DNA of 57,341 nt from Planctomycetota bacterium (GTDB taxonomy: Bacteria > Planctomycetota > Phycisphaerae > Phycisphaerales > Phycisphaeraceae). The DNA lies in contig JAJRRC010000074.1 of assembly GCA_024279865.1 (NCBI GenBank), positions 1 to 57,341 of the forward strand, in the 5' to 3' direction. The translations under genes and the position numbers were made by a program. Under the pieces are notes generated by a model that was not told the DNA's origin, made no database searches, and saw only the letters and a list, made by a program, of their open reading frames with translations. Each line of letters begins with the position of its first letter. The stretch's first letter is position 1. Shown here one piece after another: positions 52,444 to 57,341 of the stretch.

Positions 52444-53082
52444 ATGAGCCTGCAAAAATTACTCATTCTCGTCGCGGTTGTTGCCTTGTGCGGATGGTGG
52501 TTGTTCCGTTCTCCTGGTAAGCCGAATTACGCCATCACCAACGAACACCCTGCGGGCAACAAGGTGCTTGCGTTTGGCGACAGTCTCACCGCAGGCAAGG
52601 GCGCCAGCCGATCCGAAGCCTACCCGGCCGTGCTGGCAGAGCGATTGAATATTTCCGTTCTGAACAAGGGTATCAGTGGCGACACCACGCGTGATGGCCT
52701 GCGTCGGCTAGACCGAGACGTCCTCGCTCAGCGGCCGAGCATTGTTTTATTGGGGCTTGGCAGCAATGATTTCATGCAAAAGAAAAACATTGATATGACC
52801 TTCAATAATTCACGCCAAATGATCCAAGCGATTCAGCAAACCGGCGCGTTGGTCATCATGCTTTCCGTGGAGTTTCCGTTGGGCGGTTCGTATGCTAGGC
52901 GGTACCGAGAACTTGCCGAGGAAATGGGTTGTCCGCACGTCACGGATCTTTTAGATGGCATCATTGGCCGTCCAGAATTGATGTCCGACGCGGTGCATCC
53001 CAACGCCCGGGGCTACCAGAAAATGGCAGACAAAATCGAACCCGTGTTGCGTGGGTATTTGAGGGTTGAGGTGGGGGAGTGA
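52444..53082 (+). CDS. SGNH/GDSL hydrolase (TesA-like esterase)
   Basis: A hydrolase of 212 residues with an N-terminal hydrophobic anchor (LLILVAVVALCGWWLF). Block I is VLAFGDSLTAGKGAS (nucleophile Ser), block II the Gly in NKGISGDTTRDGL, block III LLGLGSNDF (Asn), and block V DAVHPNARGYQKMADKI with the Asp-x-x-His dyad. This order fits the TesA/arylesterase branch. It should act in the periplasm on small esters, lipids or acetylated sugars. ATG at 52444 lacks a good ribosome binding site and may be translated by coupling to nadE, 70 bp upstream. Confidence 0.9.
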   Translation: MSLQKLLILVAVVALCGWWLFRSPGKPNYAITNEHPAGNKVLAFGDSLTAGKGASRSEAYPAVLAERLNISVLNKGISGDTTRDGLRRLDRDVLAQRPSIVLLGLGSNDFMQKKNIDMTFNNSRQMIQAIQQTGALVIMLSVEFPLGGSYARRYRELAEEMGCPHVTDLLDGIIGRPELMSDAVHPNARGYQKMADKIEPVLRGYLRVEVGE

Positions 53083-53174
53083 AAGGCTCAAGGGGGATGT
53101 GAGGAGTCGTTTGGCGTGAATGTATACTTTTTGCAATGGACCGTATTCCCACTTTTGTCTTGTTTTGAGTTGTG

Positions 53175-53210
53175 TTCTATTGTATTCTATTAGTAGGCAA
53201 TAGATTCAAT
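53175..53210 (+). promoter_or_regulatory. possible operator of the toxin-antitoxin pair
   Basis: TTCTATTGTATTCTATTAGTAGGCAATAGATTCAATTG has CTATTG and CAATAG half sites in inverted and direct order, right before the antitoxin gene. This fits autorepression by an RHH antitoxin but is not proven. Confidence 0.35.
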
Positions 53211-53227
53211 TGCGAAGGAGCTGATGA

Positions 53228-53467
53228 ATGTCTAAAACGGTGACATTGAGACTTGATGACGAGGTTTATCAGATGTTTCGCAGCATGGCCTCTCAAGATA
53301 ATCGGCCGCTATCGAACTTTATTGAGACGGCTGCTCTGCGATTTATCGAAGAACACGGGTGCGTCGATGAATTTGAAATGGCGGAAATCAAAGAGAATAC
53401 CAAGCTCAATCGCAGCCTAAAAAGCGGTCTTCGTGACGCCAAAGCCCGGCGAGGTCGTTTTGTCTGA
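53228..53467 (+). CDS. ribbon-helix-helix antitoxin
   Basis: A protein of 79 residues. Its start TVTLRLDDEVYQMFRSMASQDNRPLSNFIETAA is the classic ribbon-helix-helix (CopG/Arc) fold: a beta strand of alternating residues, then two helices around a Ser/Pro turn. The basic C-terminal half (SLKSGLRDAKARRGRFV) should bind the toxin. GAAGGAG lies 5 to 6 bases before ATG at 53228. Its stop codon overlaps the toxin start. The antitoxin would repress its own promoter. Confidence 0.85.
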   Translation: MSKTVTLRLDDEVYQMFRSMASQDNRPLSNFIETAALRFIEEHGCVDEFEMAEIKENTKLNRSLKSGLRDAKARRGRFV

Positions 53468-53744
53468 ATATCGAATCTTTGAAACAGATGAATTTGCCAA
53501 GCAGCTTAAAAAGTTGTCCCCACGCGAGGCAGCTTTCTTGCGTAAAAAACTCGATGGCTATGTCTATCCTCAAATTAAGCAAGAGCCTTTTTGGGGAAGC
53601 AAGATCAAAAAGTTGCAAGGCTACACTCCCGAAACATGGCGATACAGAATTGGTAAATTTCGACTGTTCTATGTGATTGATACAGAAGAACAAATCATCT
53701 TTGTCCTGACGGTGGATCATCGCAAGGATGCCTACGGGAGGTAA
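53460..53744 (+). CDS. RelE/ParE-type toxin
   Basis: A protein of 94 residues with IFETDEFAKQLKKLSPREAAFLRKKLDGYVYPQI, then KIKKLQGYTPETWRYRIGKFRLFYVIDTEEQIIFVLTVDHRKDAYGR. The WRYRIGKFRLFY strand pair and the HRKDAYGR tail are characteristic of RelE toxins that cut mRNA on the ribosome. I choose TTG at 53460 because GAGG lies upstream and the frame then overlaps the antitoxin stop codon by 8 bases, the usual coupling. Type II module; target not proven. Confidence 0.88.
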   Translation: MSEYRIFETDEFAKQLKKLSPREAAFLRKKLDGYVYPQIKQEPFWGSKIKKLQGYTPETWRYRIGKFRLFYVIDTEEQIIFVLTVDHRKDAYGR

Positions 53745-53787
53745 GGATGCCGAAAAGGAGGAGCAGTCTTTGCGGCCAAGTTGTCCT

Positions 53788-54567
53788 TCACCCATCCTTC
53801 AAATTCTGCACATGCCAGAGGGCGGCATATTTTAGTTGGGTGCTGACGGAGGCTTTTTGGGCCATGAGTAGGCCGAAGCTGCCGTCGAGGAAACCACGCT
53901 TTAGGACGTAAAACTTAAAGAATGCAAACCATGGGCGAAGTAAGAGGTCCCACGGGCGACAGCGTTTGCCGTCGTCGTACATTTGGCGAGCGACGGGGAG
54001 GAGGCGTTCGTCGAGACGGCTGCCTCCAAAATAATCATCAAAATTGTCTGCATTGCTTGCCCAGGTGCGTTTGTGGAGCAGATCGCCTTGGAGACGGCCT
54101 TCGCGGGTGGGGTCCGATGCCCGTCTGCCTTCGTGCAGAGCATGGGATTGCCATTGTGCTTTGTGGCGATGGATGAGCCTCGATTGCCAATCCGGGTCCC
54201 AGGCTCGGACATGACGGCCAAGGACAAAATTGCGTCGTTTCATCCAAAAAACGTCACAACAGTTTAATTCGTCTTGAGTTAGCGATTGAATCGTCTGGGC
54301 TAATTCCGGCGTAACTTCTTCATCACTATCCAGAATCAGGACCCAGTCGTGCTTGCACAGGCTCGCTGAGAACTGTTTTTGCTCGGTATAGCCTCGCCAG
54401 GGTTCGACAACGTAGGTATCGGCATAGCGTTGGGCGATTTGAGGGGTGTTATCTTCAGACCCAGAATCGACAATAATACACTCGTCAGCCCATTGGACAG
54501 ATTGGCAGGTAGCTTCGAGAGTGTTTTCTGCGTTGGCGCAACAGATGGCGACGCTGATTTTAGCCAT
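53788..54567 (-). CDS. family 2 glycosyltransferase (WaaE/KdtX-like)
   Basis: A transferase of 259 residues. The N-terminal GT-A fold has ISVAICCANAENTLEATCQSVQWADECIIVDSGSEDNT and WVLILDSDEEVTPEL, the DxD-like metal site. The middle part has LHEGRRASDPTREGRLQGDLLHKR and the basic C-terminal helix LLPVARQMYDDGKRCRPWDLLLRPWFAFFKFYVLKRGFLDG, closely resembling lipopolysaccharide core beta-1,4-glucosyltransferases of the WaaE group. I use ATG at 54567 since the preceding stretch of open frame has no ribosome binding site or homology. Convergent with the toxin gene. Confidence 0.9.
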   Translation of the reverse strand: MAKISVAICCANAENTLEATCQSVQWADECIIVDSGSEDNTPQIAQRYADTYVVEPWRGYTEQKQFSASLCKHDWVLILDSDEEVTPELAQTIQSLTQDELNCCDVFWMKRRNFVLGRHVRAWDPDWQSRLIHRHKAQWQSHALHEGRRASDPTREGRLQGDLLHKRTWASNADNFDDYFGGSRLDERLLPVARQMYDDGKRCRPWDLLLRPWFAFFKFYVLKRGFLDGSFGLLMAQKASVSTQLKYAALWHVQNLKDG

Positions 54568-54677
54568 GATCGAGGTAAAACCCTTTGGGCATGAGAGATG
54601 GATCGGAAAAAGACGTTTTAGCCTTGAAAAAAGGCATTGTTGATTGATAAGCCCCGTGGATAGTTCGGGGAAAACAA

Positions 54678-54697
54678 TTCTATTGTGGTCTATTCTA
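54678..54697. other. motif shared with the toxin-antitoxin promoter
   Basis: TTCTATTGTGGTCTATTCTA resembles TTCTATTGTATTCTATTA at 53175-53192. It lies between the glycosyltransferase and the rpsL promoter. Chance is possible in AT-rich sequence. Confidence 0.3.
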
Positions 54698-54728
54698 TCG
54701 AAAATCAATAAAAATTGTCAGGTGCAAC

Positions 54729-54758
54729 TTGCAAAGGATAGGTAAGATGGTTTATACT
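54729..54758 (+). promoter_or_regulatory. sigma-70-type promoter of rpsL-rpsG
   Basis: TTGCAA and TATACT separated by 18 bp, about 40 bp before the rpsL start codon. Confidence 0.6.
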
Positions 54759-54795
54759 GCCCGGCTCGATTTATGATAGCAAAGGTCAAACCATT

Positions 54796-55167
54796 ATGCC
54801 GACCATTAACCAGTTGATTCGTAGCCCCCGCAAAACGCCTAAGGCCAAGAGCCAGGTCAAGGATATCGATGCATGTCCACAGCGTCGCGGGGTTTGCCTT
54901 CAGGTCAAGACTGTAACCCCGAAGAAGCCTAACTCCGCGTTGCGGAAGGTCGCTCGTGTGCGTCTTTCCAACGGCAAGGAAATCAGCGCTTACATTGGTG
55001 GTGAAGGTCACAACCTCCAGGAACACTCCATTGTGCTCGTGCGAGGCGGTCGTGTACGCGATCTGCCGGGTGTGCGATACCATGTGGTGCGTGGCAGCCT
55101 AGATGCCTTGGGTGTGGACGGCCGCAAGCAAGGTCGTTCCAAGTACGGTGCCAAACGCGGTAAGTAA
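54796..55167 (+). CDS. rpsL: 30S ribosomal protein S12
   Basis: S12 sits at the decoding centre and controls translational accuracy. It has 123 residues of normal sequence: [42 protein letters not shown], and [13 protein letters not shown]. The segment [13 protein letters not shown] has Arg88 where most bacteria have Lys; at this position the change to Arg is a known streptomycin-resistance substitution. Asp89, the RimO methylthiolation site, is kept. It leads a two-gene unit with rpsG; fusA and tuf, which usually follow, are absent. Confidence 0.98.
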   Translation: MPTINQLIRSPRKTPKAKSQVKDIDACPQRRGVCLQVKTVTPKKPNSALRKVARVRLSNGKEISAYIGGEGHNLQEHSIVLVRGGRVRDLPGVRYHVVRGSLDALGVDGRKQGRSKYGAKRGK

Positions 55168-55217
55168 TTTTAAGAATATAAGATATTGACATTAGTCACC
55201 AGTCAACGAGGTTTACG

Positions 55218-55694
55218 ATGCCCCGAAAGTTTACACACTCTGAAGCCCAGCTTCGCCCTGATCCACGCTATAACAGCAAGGTCTTGTCACGTTTCATCAA
55301 CTGCATCATGCTAGACGGCAAAAAAGCGGTCGCTCAACGTGTGGTTTACAATGCTTTGGAAGAAATTGAAAAGCGGACCAAAGGCGCTCCCACTGCCATT
55401 GAAGTCTTCAATCTGGCGATTGAGAACGTGCTTCCGACTGTGGAAGTTCGATCCCGCCGCGTCGGTGGTGCCAACTATCAGGTTCCAATGCAAGTTAAGC
55501 CCAAGCGTCGTCAGAGTCTGGCCTTCCGCTGGATTATCAAAGCGGTTCGTGCTGAAAAAGGCAAGCCCATGCACTTGCGTCTCGCTCGTGAATTGATGGA
55601 TGCCTCTCATAGCGAAGGCAAAGCCATGAACACCCGTGAACAGACCCACCGTATGGCAGAAGCCAACCGTGCGTTCTCTCACTTTGCTTGGTAA
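55218..55694 (+). CDS. rpsG: 30S ribosomal protein S7
   Basis: S7 starts assembly of the 30S head and touches E-site tRNA. It has 158 residues with RPDPRYNSKVLSRFINCIMLDGKKAVAQRVVYNALEEI, VEVRSRRVGGANYQVPMQVKPKRRQSLAFRWII and MNTREQTHRMAEANRAFSHFAW at the end, all typical. A GAGG precedes ATG at 55218, which lies 50 bp after rpsL. The unit stops here: the next element is a SAM riboswitch. Confidence 0.98.
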   Translation: MPRKFTHSEAQLRPDPRYNSKVLSRFINCIMLDGKKAVAQRVVYNALEEIEKRTKGAPTAIEVFNLAIENVLPTVEVRSRRVGGANYQVPMQVKPKRRQSLAFRWIIKAVRAEKGKPMHLRLARELMDASHSEGKAMNTREQTHRMAEANRAFSHFAW

Positions 55695-55765
55695 AATATA
55701 AATATTCCAATGGGCCATCAACGGGGCCTGCAGTTTTACCGTTGAGACAAAATAATACAAGATTC

Positions 55766-55915
55766 GTCGTCTCTTATTGAGAGTGGCTGAGGGATAGGGC
55801 CCTTTGACGCCACCGCAACCGCCTTAGGTTTTAAGGAAATGGTGCGAACTCCCTCCTCGCAGCAGGATGCTTTAGGTAGCATCATTTTGCTGATCGGGGA
55901 AAAATGGGATGCGGC
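55766..55915 (+). ncRNA. SAM-I (S-box) riboswitch
   Basis: The aptamer core is nearly canonical: GAGAGTGGCTGAGGGATAGGGCCC, then TTTGACGCCACCGCAACC (P2 GTGGC/GCCAC, kink-turn and P3), and AAGGAAATGGTGCGAACTCCC before P4. P1 forms from GTCGTCTCTTATT (55766-55778) and AATGGGATGCGGC (55903-55915) with wobbles. It is followed by a terminator at 55938-55980, so high S-adenosylmethionine should switch off the threonine synthase gene downstream. Confidence 0.9.
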
Positions 55916-55937
55916 AACCATTCAATCCAACGAATGC

Positions 55938-55980
55938 AAGCCCCCTCCTTTTTTTCATAAAAGAGATGGGGCTTTTTTTT
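55938..55980 (+). terminator. riboswitch-controlled terminator
   Basis: AAGCCCC (55938 on) pairs with GGGGCTT before a run of eight T. It is the expression platform of the SAM-I element. Confidence 0.9.
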
Positions 55981-56063
55981 GAGCGAGCGGCTATTCACCA
56001 GGAGCCGTCACCAAGAAAAAATATCGAAAACGGATAACGGATAAAAATGAAGGACGTTATACG

Positions 56064-57323
56064 ATGAGCTATGTGAAATGTTTGAAAAGTAGAGAGTCCG
56101 GGGTCGAATATCCCATCGAGCCACGCACCGTATGTGATTTGGATTTTAGTCCGGTGGAAGTGGATTACGACTATGAAGCCATGAAAGGCAAGGTCACCCG
56201 TGAATCCATCGAGGCGGGGCCTTTGTCACTTTGGCGTTATAAGGATTTACTTCCGATTGAAGGCGAACCTCGCACGGGGTTTCATTCAGGGTGGACGCCG
56301 TTGATCAGGGCGGATCGCTTGGCCGCTGAACTAGGCGTTAAAGAACTCTATATCAAAGATGACAGTGCCAACTATCCTTCCTTTAGTTATAAGGATCGGG
56401 TGGTCAGTGTGGCCATTACCAAAGCGTTTGAATTTGGCTTTGATACCGTGGGTTGCGCTTCAACAGGCAACTTGGCACACAGCGTGGCGGCCCATGCAGC
56501 AGCGTCTGGCTTGAACGCTTTTGTGATGGTCCCCGATGACCTTGAAGAAGGCAAGATGGTCGGTATGACCGTGTTCGGCCCAAAGGTTGTTCGCATCAAA
56601 GGCAACTATGACGATGTGAATCGTCTTTGCTCTCAGATTGTAGACAAATACAACTGGGCCATTGTGAACGTCAACCTGCGTCCCTTCTACACCGAAGGCG
56701 CTAAAACCCATGGCTACGAAATCGCAGAACAAATGGGCTGGAAACTCCCTCGCCACACCATTGTCCCCGTGGCAGGTGGAACGATCCTTCCCAAAGTCTA
56801 CAAAGCCTACCGCGAATTGATTGAGCTGGGCTTGGTCGAAGATAACAAGCCAGTTTTTTACGGCGCTCAAGCGGCCGGCTGTAACCCCGTGGTCAAAGCC
56901 ATCAAAGAAGGTCAAGAGCTGTTCCACCCACAAAAACCCAATACCATCGCCAAGAGCATCGCCATCGGCAATCCTGCTGATGGCTACTACGTCATCAAAG
57001 ATATCCTCCAGTCAGGCGGTTGGGGTGAGTCTGCCACCGACTCGGAAATCATCGAGGCCATCAAACTCCTCGCCAAGACCGAAGGCATCTTTACCGAGCC
57101 TGCCGGCGGAACCACGTTGGCCTGTGCGATGAAGTTGATCGCGTCCGGTCGCATCCCCAAGGATGAACCCATCTGCGTTTGTATCACAGGCAACGGCCTC
57201 AAAACCCTCGAAGTGATGCAAGGACAGTTTGAAACCCCTCCCGCAATTCCAGCTAAAATGAAAGACTTCGACGAACTGATCGCTCAAACGGAAACAACCC
57301 CCGGAAACAACCCCCGGAAGTAA
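56064..57323 (+). CDS. thrC: threonine synthase-like PLP enzyme
   Basis: A type II PLP enzyme of 419 residues that should turn O-phosphohomoserine into threonine. Marks are FHSGWTPLIRADRLA, the PLP lysine in NYPSFSYKDRVVSVAI, TVGCASTGNLAHSVAAHAAASG for phosphate binding, VPVAGGTILPKVYKAYREL, and GGTTLACAMKLI near the end. The N-terminal domain (CLKSRESGVEYPIEPRTVCDLDF) resembles long cobalamin-era threonine synthases and paralogues found in methionine clusters. Control by SAM-I is unusual for threonine and may point to a methionine role. The last nine residues (TTPGNNPRK) and the TAA come from a family A repeat. Confidence 0.9.
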   Translation: MSYVKCLKSRESGVEYPIEPRTVCDLDFSPVEVDYDYEAMKGKVTRESIEAGPLSLWRYKDLLPIEGEPRTGFHSGWTPLIRADRLAAELGVKELYIKDDSANYPSFSYKDRVVSVAITKAFEFGFDTVGCASTGNLAHSVAAHAAASGLNAFVMVPDDLEEGKMVGMTVFGPKVVRIKGNYDDVNRLCSQIVDKYNWAIVNVNLRPFYTEGAKTHGYEIAEQMGWKLPRHTIVPVAGGTILPKVYKAYRELIELGLVEDNKPVFYGAQAAGCNPVVKAIKEGQELFHPQKPNTIAKSIAIGNPADGYYVIKDILQSGGWGESATDSEIIEAIKLLAKTEGIFTEPAGGTTLACAMKLIASGRIPKDEPICVCITGNGLKTLEVMQGQFETPPAIPAKMKDFDELIAQTETTPGNNPRK

Positions 57324-57341
57324 CCCCCGGAAGTAACCCCC
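57297..57341 (+). repeat. family A GC-rich repeat, locus 14 (in thrC 3' end)
   Basis: Three CCCCCGGAA(A/G)(C/T)AA units in tandem at 12-bp spacing continue to the window edge. The thrC stop codon is the TAA inside the second unit. Confidence 0.88.

Noticed and set aside
55766-55915. TPP or cobalamin riboswitch
   Set aside because: CCCTTTGACGCC is only superficially TPP-like; the order of conserved blocks and P1-P4 pairing fit SAM-I.

Overview
The window is a bacterial chromosome segment of about 50% GC that most likely comes from a planctomycete, probably of the class Phycisphaerae. The grounds are a 16S rRNA gene that stands alone (its own terminator follows and no 23S does), cytoplasmic Cys-type sulfatases together with an anaerobic sulfatase maturase, several Gfo/Idh/MocA and sugar-isomerase genes, a corrinoid C1-transfer cluster and a PocR-like AraC regulator. 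No plasmid, phage or full insertion sequence is visible. Genus assignment is not possible by eye.

Layout. 1-3,200: a cut-off gene end, tRNA-Gly(TCC), and a decaying sigma-54 unit (doubly frameshifted NtrC-type activator, a well-formed -24/-12 promoter, an aminotransferase remnant, an intact amidohydrolase). 3,300-10,000: SDR, purC, a secreted unknown, pheS and typA on the minus strand. 10,300-17,800: PilZ protein, sulfatase, AI-2E-type permease, Minf_1886-like protein, queuosine-precursor transporter, oxidoreductase, cheV. 17,860-24,000: a candidate small RNA, a frameshifted GH113-like hydrolase, tRNA-Arg(ACG), a hydroxyacid dehydrogenase, 7Fe ferredoxin, HAD phosphatase, Ala-rich lipoprotein, a lipase-like hydrolase. 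24,100-28,200: oxidoreductase-like protein, AraC regulator, second sulfatase. 28,400-34,700: a corrinoid/tetrahydrofolate methyl-transfer cluster. 34,900-44,800: NagB/PIG-L fusion, sugar isomerase, probable 6S RNA, serine acetyltransferase, sulfatase maturase, radical SAM protein, a giant glycosyltransferase fusion. 45,250-47,320: the 16S transcription unit with its long processing stem. 47,500-57,341: a small membrane protein, ackA, TPR lipoprotein, nadE, SGNH hydrolase, a toxin-antitoxin pair, a glycosyltransferase, rpsL-rpsG, and a SAM-I riboswitch in front of a threonine synthase.

How the genes work together. The maturase is expected to convert the active-site Cys of both sulfatases to formylglycine, and the sugar-processing genes fit growth on sulfated algal polysaccharides. 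The corrinoid protein, the MetV-MetF fusion and the pterin-binding methyltransferase would carry a methyl group from a methylated substrate to tetrahydrofolate and on to methylene-THF. The substrate-specific methyltransferase is not in the window.

The most unusual content is four families of dispersed repeats. Family A is a GC-rich unit with core CCCCCGGAAG, at 14 loci, nine of them inside reading frames without breaking them. Family B is a 35-nt hairpin with compensatory stem changes, in five intergenic copies all on the plus strand. Family C is a ~103-bp intergenic element with three good copies and one degenerate one; two inverted copies bracket most of the C1 cluster. Family D has termini made of tandem CTGAYMR-like heptamers, in three copies. 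Families A and B look the most novel.
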